DNA of 64,000 nucleotides from positions 868,001 to 932,000 of the forward strand of contig RSEE01000012.1 of the NCBI GenBank assembly GCA_003971905.1, in the 5' to 3' direction. The position numbers and the translations under genes are program-made. Shown piece by piece: positions 47,409-58,006 of the stretch. The notes under the pieces were generated by a model. It had not been told where the DNA came from. It made no database searches and worked only from the letters and a program-made list of their open reading frames with translations. Numbering within the stretch: the stretch's first letter is position 1; every line of letters begins with the position of its first letter. The stretch comes from Moniliella sp. 'wahieum'. Lineage: Eukaryota > Basidiomycota > Moniliellomycetes > Moniliellales > Moniliellaceae.

Positions 47409-49171
47409 GCGTGCCTAGGCGTGCGTCGGCTTATCCCTCTCGTTTTTTGCTGCGCGCGCCGCGGCCTCGCTTGGTAGCTTGATTGCTTCGTCGCTCCGCA
47501 GCTTTCGTGGTCCGAGCAGGTGTCGCGCTTGAGGTCCCGCTCCTGTATCACGGTCTCCCCTCGTCCATTCCGCCCATCTTGCACACCTTGCACATCTTGC
47601 CCCTCTGGCCCCACTCGCCTCCCTCGCCCTCTTGCTCATCTCGTCCATCTTGCTCATCTTGCCATTTTGCCCATTCTGCTATCTTGCCCATCCTACGCAC
47701 TTGGCATCCGTCTTGAGTTCTCTTCCCGCTCCTCTTTCCTTGGTAATGCGGCCGGCACTCTTGATACCCTTCCAGCATCTGTCCGCTTCCTCGCTTGCTC
47801 GCTGGCTCCTTACCTTCTTCGTTTCTTCGTTTCTTTTCGTTCCTTTGGCTCATACATTATGCATCAGCCGACTCTCTTGTCCCTCGTTCCCCACTCCCCC
47901 TACTTGTCCTTCTGTCCTCCTGTTCCCCCGCCTCCCGTCCCCCGTCCCCCGCAGCCCTGTAGCCCCGAAAATGTGCTCCTTAATTCCACCCTTCTGCTTG
48001 TTATTGGTATACTGTGCTGCATACTCAGCCTGAGCACTCACCTTACCTGACCTTGGATAGTGAGAGTACTACTACTTTACTCTGGGAACATGCTGCAGCA
48101 CCAACCGGAGAATGAGCCTCCAAATCTGCCTTTCCTCCGGCCCTGGATCTCGGCCCATTGGAGAGCATCGGCGCCACAATCGTCCCGATATATCAATACA
48201 AGTGCACGACCCAAATCCACTCTCTTTCTCCCTCGCAATGTCTTCTCCCGTCTCTCTCATCTCGCATGGCAATGCATTGAATCCGCCTTGCCGTGTCTGT
48301 GGCTCTTCTGGCTTCGCAAATTAGTTACAGCCCGCCCTCAATTACCTGTTCCTTGGTCCTCGTCTTCTGGTATCTCGATCCACTCACGAACGGGACCAAA
48401 CTCGCATAATCATATTCTTCTACTGTTTGTTGCTCCATCTTGTCCTCCGTGACGGTTGCAAACCAAACGACTCTCTCATAATATGCATAATCGGTACCTA
48501 ATCCACCCCTGCCACATGTTTTCAAAACATCATCTCATCTCCCACCTTGACCTGCCCTTCCCGCATCGCTCCCTCTGTGTACCCGGGACCTTGTCTCCGA
48601 GGACAAATACCCAACTTTTGTCTTTCACTCTTCACCCCTCACACGCTGCATCAGTTCCCCGTAGCTCTCTCCTCGGTATCGTCCGTTTCTCTCTTCGCCT
48701 TCCTAGGTTTCGCCGCGGCACTCACCCTAGGCATTTGCCTGGCTTCAACCTGTCGTGTCGAACTACAAGTGGAGTAGGGGCGTGGGGCTAGGCCTTGGCA
48801 GCCTGAACTGGGCGTCCGGCTTGGGACGACGTGGACGCTTGGAGGAGCATGTAGAACGGGGACTAATTATAGCTCTCGCACCTGTATTACCCCAATCCAT
48901 CCCCAGCCCGAAGCGGGCTGCGTCTCCTTCCCTCCCGGTATTCCAACTGTCCCCCGCCCCCCGCCTGCACTTTCCACTGCCTGCATTGTATTGGCTCTTC
49001 TGCCTGGGCATCAATACTATTAACGGTACTGCTGTACTCCTGTCGCATTCGGACCTGAGCGATCGAGAGAGAGAGAAAAAGCGAAACAAAGGAAGCCGCC
49101 AGGGAGAGAGAGAGCGGTAGAGACGGGTTGCATGCATCGGGTTCGATCCGATCCAAGCAAGGTTCGTGTCG
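47409..49171. other. 1.76-kb spacer, pyrimidine-rich with a minisatellite-like stretch
   Basis: Convergent spacer between the unknown gene (+) and the thioesterase (-). At 47575-47695 the plus strand repeats degenerate units around CATCTTGCC and CATCTCGTC. The remainder to 48.8 kb is strongly C/T-rich on the plus strand. No conserved protein recognised. Confidence 0.5.
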
Positions 49172-49709
49172 CTACAGCTTGGCCGAGGCGGAGCGGATGG
49201 TGGAATTGTCAAACTTGGTGTGGTTCGCAATGACGCGTTTGACGCCATGCCGCGTGCCGTCGGGGCCATCCGGCACATCCACCACTTCACACGTTAGCAC
49301 CAACAACTTGCGCCCGACACTCTCCACTTGCGCCACCACATCGATCCAGGACCCGACCGGCGTAGCACTGAGGTAGATGCACTGCAACGTCGTGCTCACC
49401 CCGAGCATCGACCAGGCCTCGCCTCCCTCGCCACTGGTCAAGAGAATCACCGGCAACGACGTCACCGTATCCACCAGCGCCGCCGCACACCCACCATGCA
49501 ACGTGCCCATCGGGTTGGCCTGGCTGGGCTGCACTTGCAGCCGCACAGTGACGGTGGCTGTGCGGCCATCGTCGGAGCGGGTGGCACGGACGAGGCGCGC
49601 ATGGCTGCCGGCTAGCACATGCGCATCGAACCCTTCGCCCTGGCGGAAGGAATCGAGGATGGCTTCCACCCGCTTGCGCGGCCAGGTCGGGTAAGGTGCG
49701 CTTGGACAT
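49172..49709 (-). CDS. Hotdog-fold (4HBT/PaaI-type) acyl-CoA thioesterase
   Basis: Hydrolyses acyl-CoA or a similar thioester. The likely start at 49709 gives MSKRTLPDLAA, and after one frame loss near 49680 the sequence runs RKRVEAILDSFRQGEGFDAH. The family signature is NPMGTLHGGCAAALVDTVTS, with the HGG loop and the catalytic Asp. Then SMLGVSTTLQCIYLSATPVG, DVVAQVESVGRKLLVLTCEV and the end NHTKFDNSTIRSASAKL. About 175 residues, similar to ACOT13-type enzymes. A longer uninterrupted frame begins at 49969 but its extra residues are low-complexity. The Ala-Lys-Leu (AKL) C-terminus is a good peroxisomal PTS1 signal. It is divergent from hydrolase A and near FOX2, consistent with peroxisomal fatty-acid metabolism. 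Confidence 0.85.
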
Positions 49710-50280
49710 GGGGGGCGGAGCACACAAGGAGAGGGGGGGCGCGTGGGCAGGCGGGGGAAGAGAGAAAAGCGGCGGGATACTCGGACGGCGGACGGCAGCA
49801 GAGTGGAGTTACCGGTTAGGAGCAGTGGATGTTGGAGGCTATTCAGGCGATGCATTTCCGGCAACACGGGGCGTTTAACCCCGGTCGTCGGCGGGCGGGT
49901 CACGTGGTGCGTGAACGTGAACACCAACGCGAACGCCCACGGCAGGAATCGGAAGCGAGAACCGAGCAACGGGGCGCGCCGATTCAGAGCGACTACCCGC
50001 GCATAGAGGTGGTTAGGTACGGCTGCAATGGCCGAAGATGGCCGAGGGCCGAGGGCCGAGGCAGCCCTCCAGTTCTCCCTTCCATATATGGGTGTGTTGG
50101 TTAGCCAGACGCCCTACCCCATGGAATCAATTCACGCGCTACAAATCCCCTGGCGCCAACCCTACCCGTGCCCGGGCCCACTCCAGCCCATCCAGCCGGT
50201 TGGGGTGGGTGGGATCTGAGGTGACGAGATGGCCATCTCGTCCGCCCCTCCGCCCGCTACCCCCCCCCCCCCCCCCCATC
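49710..50280. promoter_or_regulatory. Divergent promoter with C18 tract next to a start codon
   Basis: A 571-bp interval between the thioesterase and hydrolase A. An uninterrupted run of 18 C (50260-50277) ends 3 nt before the hydrolase A ATG, so it would sit in the 5' UTR or at the transcription start. Confidence 0.55.
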
Positions 50281-51357
50281 ATGGCATTGGCACCCACCTC
50301 TGGTCCCTTGGCCTCGCTCCCTCGCGACGACGGCGTTGCGCTCGCCCGCGACGGAGCACGCATTGCCTATCAAGTCTTTGCCCCCGCGGCCCAGGGCGTA
50401 CCAGCCATCATGGTCCGTCTGTCTCCTTTGCGCAGCAACCAAGCTCCCCTCTCCTCCACTGACACCTCTTGACATTTGCTGCACCCCTCCCCCGCTGGCT
50501 CAGGTCATGGGTCTTTCCGGGCGCATGACCGACTGGTATCCGCTTCCGCAACTGCTCGCTGTCGACGGCGACGAACACCGCGCCCCCGTGCGTCCGGTCA
50601 TTGTGCTGGATAACCGAGGCATGGGCGACTCGACCTTCCCTCCCGACTGGGAGGAGGAGCTAACGATGGATGTGATGGCGCTGGATGTGTTGGACGTGCT
50701 GCATCACCTCCACATTTCCCGCTGCACCCTGCTGGGCTGGTCCATGGGCGGCTACATTGTCCAGCACGTTCTTGCCTTGGCCTTGGCCCCTACGCCGGGA
50801 AAGAGGTGCCGCTTCCGCTGCATGTGGAAGGCGTGGATCCACAAGGTCGTACTTACCGCCACCATGCCAGGGCCGTGGGTACGGACATGGACCCGGGCAA
50901 GATGGCCAAACTGCTGCGTACTAGCCCGGACAAGGACACGGCACGCGCACGCGCCGCGCGTTACTTGCTCGAACTGCAGTACGCACCCAGCTGGCTTGCC
51001 CAACCTGCGAACCAAGCCGTGCTGGACGCTCGGCTTGCCGATGGCCTCCAGGGTAAACGGCCACAACGCGTCATCACGGCCCAACTCAACGCCATCCTCT
51101 CGGGCGACGACCAGACTCCGCTCCTCGCCAGCTTGCCCGCCGCGCTGCCCGTTGCCATTGTCCACGGCGAGCAGGACCGGATGGTGCACCCAATCGGAGG
51201 CGAGTTGCTTCGCTCCGCCCTCCCACACGCAAAGCAGCTCCTCCACCCGCACCAGCACCTTGACTTTGGCCACTTTTGGTTCGACCAGCCGCACACGGCC
51301 GACTGGGCTCGTGTCCTCGGCCGTTTCTTGGCCGACGAGGAACGCGCTCGGCTGTAA
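50281..51357 (+). CDS. Alpha/beta-hydrolase A (tandem paralogue)
   Basis: Serine hydrolase of the alpha/beta-fold superfamily; substrate unknown. Starts MALAPTSGPLASLPRDDGVA, with DGARIAYQVFAPAAQGVPAI. The intron is 50413-50503 (donor GTCCGT). Then VMGLSGRMTDWYPLPQLLAV, RPVIVLDNRGMGDSTFPPDW, and the nucleophile elbow TLLGWSMGGYIVQHVLALAL (GxSxG, Ser). After a frame break near 50810 follow TDMDPGKMAKLLRTSPDKDT, YAPSWLAQPANQAVLDARLA, the acid residue region VAIVHGEQDRMVHPIGGELL and the His region HQHLDFGHFWFDQPHTADWA. All three catalytic positions are present. The downstream gene at 53351 is a clear paralogue with an intron at the same place. Confidence 0.88.
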
Positions 51358-52059
51358 GGGAAATAGGAGGCACGTCCACCGCACCAACCCGCCCAGCTCG
51401 GAAGCGGTGGGACGCTGGGCGTGCCCTTGGAGCCTCGTTGCGGGCAATGGATCAGTTTGACACATGCATGAGTGAACAGTGGCAAGGCCGGTAATATGAG
51501 GAAGGGAAAATTCAGCGCATTGAATGTATTCAACCTCCGAACTCTTGCCATCAGGGTATATGTGTGGAGATCGGGAGTCCGGATGGTCCTCGAGGGTGAT
51601 GCAATCCCACTAGTGTGGTGGTGGTGGTCTAAGCCAGGCCAACCAGCAACGTCCCAGCGGAGCATCCAGCAGCCAGTCGCCGCCACGGGCTAGGCTGCGG
51701 AACAAGGCAACCAGAAGCGAGAAAAACAACGGAACTCCTATACTATAGGCCCTGAGGGAGGACTGAAGGACCACTGGCCAAAACACACGAGCCATCCGCG
51801 GATGTGGTGGCGGTTCCTGTACGGTCCATGGAAGCGACCAAGGCTCACATGTCACATGTTACACCAGTATACTTCACCACGTGTAGTTACTAGTTCGTGG
51901 CTTCGAAAAAGACATGTTCTCTTTGCGGGGCAAACACAGTGGTAGACCCGATGCCTGGGATTCTCCATGAGCTTCTGTCACTGCGAGGGCGAGAAGGAGA
52001 GGCAATAGACGATCGATGAAGACAGGAGTATGAAAGTGCCCCACACAGTACCCTCAGTA

Positions 52060-52121
52060 TTCAAGCTTCAAGCTTCAAGCTTCAAGCTTCAAGCTTCAAG
52101 CTTCAAGCTTCAAGCTTCAAG
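52060..52121. repeat. Heptamer tandem array (TTCAAGC), about 8.9 copies
   Basis: A 62-bp perfect tandem array of TTCAAGC; each junction makes a self-complementary AAGCTT. About 150 bp further on (52274-52292) lie GAAGCTT units in inverted orientation, so the two could pair. The same unit occurs at 20087-20115. Confidence 0.93.
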
Positions 52122-52488
52122 GCAGCCCATCGGAGCCGCAGCGCCATCGCCCATCCCCCACATGCCCCACACATCACACCAAAAGGGTTACTATGTGGCC
52201 CCTTATTCCCGCATGAGTAAGTGACGGCTACCCTGTTCAGGTTTCACCTTAAGCTTTAAGCCTCATTACACTCTGAAGCTTGAAGCTTGAAAGCCCCTGG
52301 ACCTCAGGCCCCAAGCGACTACATGGCTCGTATACAAAACACCGCCTTCGCAGCCCCGCTGTTCCTGCTCTGAGATCTGACCCCCGCACTTCCGGTACGA
52401 TTGAATGATTCCTTGCCGACTACCGCGGTCTGTGCGGTCAAACTTTAATGGCAGGAGACTGCTAGCTTGGATTCCATGGAGCAACAGG

Positions 52489-52790
52489 CTGAGACTCAGC
52501 ACTCTGTATACTCAACTCAGTGCTCAGCAGCCCCGCACTCAGCCTGAGCCGTCAGAAGGGTCAGGCACAGCGGGGTCGATTGAAGTCGGCATGCCGAGCA
52601 GGTATGGCCACGGCAGCGTTGCTGTGGTGTGTGGTGTGTCAGTTGTCGGGGCTAAATGTATGTCAGAAGACGCGCTCTGCCCCTCAGAAATAGGGTGTCA
52701 GATCTCAGACAGGCCTGAGCGCCTATGACATAATGCACAGTATGTGAGCACACTGAGTACTCAGACTGAGTGAGCGCTCGCTGAGCCCGC
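52489..52790. repeat. Two CTCAG/CTGAG-rich clusters
   Basis: Clusters at 52489-52552 and 52684-52790, with CTCAGTGCTCAG, CAGATCTCAG (52699-52708, identical to 4515-4524), GGCCTGAGCG (also at about 4545) and TGAGTACTCA. They belong to the dispersed spacer family. Confidence 0.7.
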
Positions 52791-53197
52791 ACTATGTTCC
52801 AACGCTGTCAGAGCGTGGGAGTGCCTGCCACATGTCAGCCAGCCAGCCGCGCTGCCTATAGGTCCGTCGTCGGGCCGGTTAGCTACCGGTAGCGCCGCAC
52901 GTGGGCGCCACGTATTAAAAAAGGGTCCACAACGCCGGTTCGCCTTGTCATCGATCTCATCATCGACATCGAACGGCTGCATCCTCGTCATCACCTGCAT
53001 CACCTGTTCGGTGTGCTAGTGGTGCCCGACGACCCGAGTCGGAGTGACTGGCCAGATTGCATACCCTCGCTGACAAGCGAATCCACTCCATTCTAGCTCC
53101 ATTCCCAACAAATGCCTTCTCTGTCGATCCCCTCTCTTAGCGCTCGGATCGCTCTCTGGGCCAATATCGAACTGCGATGCGTGCCAACAAAGTAAGC

Positions 53198-53217
53198 GTC
53201 AACGTTAAACGTTAAGC
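53198..53217. repeat. GTTAAAC-type array
   Basis: GTCAAC, GTTAAAC and GTTAAGC in succession, with AACGTT palindromes at the junctions. It sits about 35 bp upstream of the TATA element of hydrolase B. Confidence 0.55.
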
Positions 53218-53252
53218 GCCTAGCTGAGCGTCTGTGGACGCTGTCTGCTACC

Positions 53253-53262
53253 TATATATATA
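53253..53262 (+). promoter_or_regulatory. TATA element of hydrolase B
   Basis: TATATATATA, ending 88 bp before the ATG at 53351. It is the clearest TATA box in the window; most other genes here lack one. Confidence 0.6.
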
Positions 53263-53350
53263 CCAAACACCCCCCTTGTGGCTGTCATTGCTTTCTCCCC
53301 TAGCTTTTCCACCTCGCTTCCTCTGACTCTGTTGCGCACAACACACCACC

Positions 53351-54482
53351 ATGCCATTCATCCCTACATCCGGTCCTTTGGCCTCTATCCCCTTCAACAA
53401 AGGGACAGTGGTCGGACGAGATGGTGCCAAACTTGCCTACCGCATCTTTGCTCCCTCGGCCAAGGGCGTGCCGTTGCTCGTGGTGCGTTTCATTCCTGGC
53501 CAGCTAAACGCACGGCCCCCGCCGCCACAACAAATGGAGGCGCTGCCCTCCCCCGAAGGTTTCCAATTGCACAAACGGATCGACTGACTGATGCGCTTCT
53601 TTTGTCTTCCCAGATTACAGGTCTTTCCTGCCTCATGACAGATTGGGACCCGTTTCCCCAGCTGCTCGTCGTCAATGGCGAGGAAGACCACGCGCCCGTT
53701 CGCCCGGTGATTGTGATGGACAACCGCGGCATGGGCGAATCTGTCTTTCCTCCGGCTTTAAGCCAGAGCAACTGCGTGCTGATCAGATGGCGCAGGACGC
53801 ATTGGACGTGCTGCACCATCTCCAGATTCAGCGCTGCTCGCTCCTGGGGTGGTCCATGGGTGGCTACACTGTCCAGCACATCCTCACCCGTAACCTGGCT
53901 GCCGAACCAGACGCAGCCAAGGACAAGGGACAGTTGTCCCTGCCTCTGGTGATTGAAGGGGTGGAAATCCACAAGGTCATTTTGGCTGCCACCATGCCCC
54001 GGTTCCCAGGTACCGACATGGACCCGGCCAAGATGGGCGAAATTGTGAGCGAAAGTCCGGACCCCAAGACGGGACAGGAGCGCGCGGCACGGTGGCTGTT
54101 GGAGAAAGCGTATGCGCCCAGTTGGCTGGCCAATCCAGCCAACCAAGCGTTCTTTGACACGCGCGTGAAGGATACACTGTCGGTCGACCGGCCTCGCGAA
54201 GTGGTCGCAGCTCAGTTCCACCTCATTACCACCTGCGCCGACGAGAGCCCGCTCTTGGCTCGCTTGCCGGCCCAGCTGCCCATCGCCATCTTGCAGGGCG
54301 ACGCGGACAAGATCGTCTATCCCGTCGCGGCCGAATGGCTGCGTGCCGCTTTGCCCCAGGCTACCTTCCTCGTCCACCCGACTGTTGGCCTTGACTTTGG
54401 CCACTTTTGGTGGGACCAGCCAGACAACAAGTCCTGGGCTCAGTTCCTAGCCAAATGGCTTGCCGATGGGAACGAGGCATGA
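53351..54482 (+). CDS. Alpha/beta-hydrolase B (tandem paralogue)
   Basis: Second serine hydrolase, paralogous to the gene at 50281. Starts MPFIPTSGPLASIPFNKGTV, with GRDGAKLAYRIFAPSAKGVP. The intron is 53483-53613 (GTGCGT, 131 nt), at the equivalent position to the paralogue's. Then ITGLSCLMTDWDPFPQLLVV, RPVIVMDNRGMGESVFPP, one G missing at about 53755, GFKPEQLRADQMAQDALDVL, and the elbow SLLGWSMGGYTVQHILTRNL. Next are GVEIHKVILAATMPRFPGTD, YAPSWLANPANQAFFDTRVK, the acid region AILQGDADKIVYPVAAEWLR and the His region GLDFGHFWWDQPDNKSWAQF. It ends AKWLADGNEA. About 310 residues. The catalytic triad positions are conserved. A TATA box upstream suggests more variable expression than its neighbours. 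Confidence 0.88.
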
Positions 54483-55165
54483 GAGAGAAAGATACGTTGA
54501 TGGACACGAACGGGATGACCGCGTGCGTAACGGTGATGGAAGTTGGGTCGCCTAGGCCGGGTCTCCTGTTCGCTGTGGCGGACATTAGACTGTTGATATA
54601 TTTTTCTCCACACAGCCCGAGGACGCAGGCGATCTGTGGAAATAGACCTTCAATAGGAGAGCTGGAGGGCAAGCCGGGGGCGCTTGGCGCGTATAGTGAT
54701 GCACTGGGCGTTTAAAAGGCCTAACGCCGCCCCGAGCCACACCGAGCCTTCAAGCACCAAGCTTCTTCCAGCCGCAAGAGCCAACCCGGTGCGGGCAGAG
54801 CAGGGTATAACACCCCAGGGGTGTACCAAGGTATGTCCGTGCTTACGCCCGACCACCTGTTGGTGGGGCAAAAGGCAAAGCGCTATGGCCTGTCTCGCCC
54901 ATTGACACAACGCCGACCGACGCACAGACGCAGTCGATGCAGGTACGCAGGATGGGTGCACATGCATGCATCACCAGTCACCCACCGCCCCCACGTCGCA
55001 GTTATAGCGTCTCATTAACGCTGTCCTATTAGCCGGCTTCCCACAGCAGGCACCGCCCCAGTGTACTGGCTCCTGGCCGTGCTGTCACCACCCCCCCACA
55101 CTTCCCCGCCTTTTAACGTCGACTGCCTGGCTTCCCCCGCCCCGTTGCTTGCCACCATCGCCAGC
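54483..55165. promoter_or_regulatory. Spacer and FOX2 upstream region
   Basis: A 683-bp interval between hydrolase B and FOX2. An A/T patch GATATATTTTT lies near 54594. No additional gene; several CACCCC/CCCCAC pyrimidine tracts precede FOX2. Confidence 0.45.
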
Positions 55166-57989
55166 ATGTCCCACTTCCCCGAGCTCGAGAACGGCTCCAT
55201 CTCCTTCAAGAACCGCGTGGCCATCATCACCGGCGCCGGCAACGGCATCGGCAAGGCCTACGCTGTCCTCCTGGCCAGCCGCGGCGCCAAGGTCATCGTC
55301 AACGACCTCGGCCCCGCTGTCGAAGACAAGAGCAAGAAGGCCGCCGACGTGGTTGTGGCCCAGATCAAGGCTGCCGGTGGCGAAGCGATTGCCAACTACA
55401 ACTCCAACATTGAGGGCGACAAGCTGGTCAAGCAGGCCGTCGACACGTGGGGCCGCATTGACATTGTCATCAACAATGCCGGCATTCTGCGCGACAAGTC
55501 GTTCAAGTCGATGACTGACGCTGAGTTTGATGCGGTCATTGCAGTGCATGTGACCGGATCCTACGCCTGTGCGCATGCTGCCTGGCCCTACATGCGCAAG
55601 CAAAAGGTTTGTTGCTTCTGTGCTTTCCTCCCTCCCTCTTCCTCTTCCTCTTCCTCTGCCTCGATCACCTGTTGCCGCTTCTGACTTGCGTCCTCGTTCT
55701 TGCTCCAGTACGGCCGCATCATCAACATCTCTTCTGCCGCTGGTATCTACGGCAACTTTGGCCAGGCCAACTACAGTGCCGCCAAGTTGGGACTCTACGG
55801 CTTTTCGCGCACCCTGTCGATCGAGGGCGCCAAGTACAACATTCTCGTCAACACGATTGCTCCCATTGCCGCGTCACAGATGACGGCAACGGTGATGCCG
55901 CCGGAGATTCTGGAGAAACTGCAGCCAGAGTATGTGGCGCCACTGGTGGCCTACCTGGTCAGTGCGGCCAACTCGGAGGTGACAGGGCAGCTGATCGAGT
56001 CGGGCGCAGGCTTCAATGCGGGCCTGCGCCGCCAACGTACCAAGGGCCACGTGTTCCGCGCCGACGCGACCTTTACCCCTGCAGCCATTAAGGCCAAGAT
56101 TGATGACATCCTTGACTTTGACGGCGACGTGGAGTACCCGACCGCCATTACGGATGCCAACCACCTGGAGCATCTTGAGCGCGCCAAGAAGGCCCCTGCC
56201 AATGAACAGGGGGCGAGGTGCGATTTGATGGCAAGACGGTGCTCGTCACGGGCGCTGGCGCTGGAGGCAAGGCGTATGCTCTTGTTGGCAAGGCGGGGGC
56301 CAATGTAGTGGTCAATGACTTTTCCGAAAAGAATGCGGTCGAGGTGGTAGAGGCGATTCAAAAGGCTGGGGGAAGGCCGCACCGGCCATTGGCTCGGTGG
56401 AGGAAGGTACCAAGATTGTCGAGGTGGCAGTCAAGGCGTTTGGCGGACTGCATGTAGTCATCAACAATGCAGGTATTCTACGCGACAAGTCCTTTGCCTC
56501 GATGACGGACGACGAGTGGAAGGCAGTGATTGCAGTGCACTTGCGCGGCACCTACTCGATCTGCAAGGCGGCCTGGCCCATCTTCCTCCAGCAAAAGTAC
56601 GGCCGCATCATTAACACCACCTCTTCTGTCGGGCTGTACGGCAACTTTGGTCAAGCCAACTACTCGACGGCCAAGGCGGCCATTTTGGGCTTGACTCAAA
56701 CCCTATCCATTGAAGGCGCCAAGTACAACATTCTGGCCAACACGATTGCCCCGAACGCTGGGACGGCTATGACGGCGACCGTTTGGCCACAGGAGAGGGT
56801 GGATGCGTTCAAGCCAGACTATGTTGCGCCGCTAGTGGTTTTCCTGGCATCGGAGGACAATGAGGACGTGACCAAGGGTCTGTTTGAGGTGTCGGGCGGT
56901 TGGGTGGCGGCGGTACGCTGGGAGCGTGCTGGTGGGGTTGCCTTTAGTCACCAAACGCCCCTGACCCCGGAGGAGGTGGCTGCGCGCATCACGCGCATCT
57001 TTGACTTTGACCCCAGCGTGCCAGTTGGCCCGCCGATACCCAGGAGGCACTGGGCGACATTATGGCCAATTTGGATGGTGAGGGGGACGAGGTGGAGGAA
57101 GTAGAGGAGGCGGGCGAGGCGTCGTCGATTGATCCTGAAGACCCAGAGTTGGTCCGGGAGGCCAAGAAGCAACCGGCCGAGTCGTCCGAGTACACGTACG
57201 ACGAGAAGGATGTCATTCTCTACAACCTTGGCGTGGGCGCCAAGGCGACCGAGCGGAAGTATACGTTTGAGCAAGCGGATGACTTCCAGGCCTTGCCCAC
57301 GTTTGGCGTCATTCCTCAGTTTAGCGCCTCCTCTTCCATCCCGCTCGACTGGCTGCCCAACTTTAGCCCAATGATGTTGCTGCACGGGGAACAGTACCTG
57401 AAGATTTACAAGGAGATCCCCGTGGCCGGTACATTGGTCATCAAGCCGGCGCTACTCGAGGTGTTGGACAAGGGCAAGGCGGCCGCGGTGACAACGGTGA
57501 CCAAGACGTATGAAAAGGAATCGGGCGACTTGTTGTTTGAGAACCAGTCTACTGTGTTTATCCGCGGCGCGGGCGGGTTTGGCGGGGTAAGAAGACGGGC
57601 AAGGACCGGGGCGAGGCGAGCGCGGTCAACACACCGCCTGCGCGGGCGCCGGATGCGGTGGTGGAACAGAAGACGAACGTGGACCAGGCAGCGCTGTACC
57701 GGTTGAGCGGCGACTTTAACCCACTGCACATTGATCCCGACTTTGCCAAGGTCGGCGGCTTCTCCCGCCCGATCCTGCATGGCCTCTGCACCTTTGCCGT
57801 GGCGACCAAGGCGATTGTGGATACTTATGGGCCCATTGTTCGGTCAAGGTCCGCTTTGCCTCGACCGTCTTCCCGGGCGAGACGGTGGTGACCCAGCTGT
57901 GGAAGGAGGGCAAGCAGGTCACATTTCTGGCCAAGATCAAGGAGACGGGCAAGGTGGTGCTGTCGCATGCGGCGGCTACGCTTGCTTAA
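55166..57989 (+). CDS. FOX2: Peroxisomal multifunctional beta-oxidation enzyme (hydratase/dehydrogenase)
   Basis: Carries out the hydration and (3R)-hydroxyacyl-CoA dehydrogenation steps of beta-oxidation. Two SDR dehydrogenase domains are followed by a MaoC-type 2-enoyl-CoA hydratase 2. Domain [41 protein letters not shown]; intron 55607-55708 (GTTTGT); then [20 protein letters not shown] and [20 protein letters not shown] (Tyr-x3-Lys). Domain [21 protein letters not shown] (one residue shorter than usual in the NAD loop), [40 protein letters not shown]. Hydratase: [40 protein letters not shown] and [20 protein letters not shown] with the catalytic Asp and His. Frame losses lie near 56212, 56375, 57037, 57587 and 57840. 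The C-terminus reads SHAAATLA; no canonical PTS1 tripeptide is visible. Confidence 0.95.
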
Positions 57990-58006
57990 CGGTTAACGGT
58001 TAACGT
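57986..58006. repeat. Heptamer array (TTAACGG)x3 overlapping the FOX2 stop
   Basis: TTAACGG at 57986 and 57993 and TTAACGT at 58000. The FOX2 TAA stop (57987-57989) lies inside the first unit. GTTAAC palindromes form at the junctions. Confidence 0.7.

Larger units (their letters stand above)
51358..53350. other. 2-kb spacer between the hydrolase paralogues, repeat-rich
   Basis: No gene recognised. It contains the TTCAAGC array (52060-52121) with inverted copies at about 52274-52292, CTCAG/CTGAG clusters (52489-52552 and 52684-52790), a GTTAAAC array (53198-53217) and the hydrolase B promoter. Confidence 0.6.

Noticed and set aside
49130-49165. Possible tRNA B box (GGTTCGATCC)
   Set aside because: No matching A box, acceptor stem or cloverleaf could be drawn around it.
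52060-52121. CRISPR-like array
   Set aside because: Units are contiguous 7-mers with no spacers, in a eukaryotic context.
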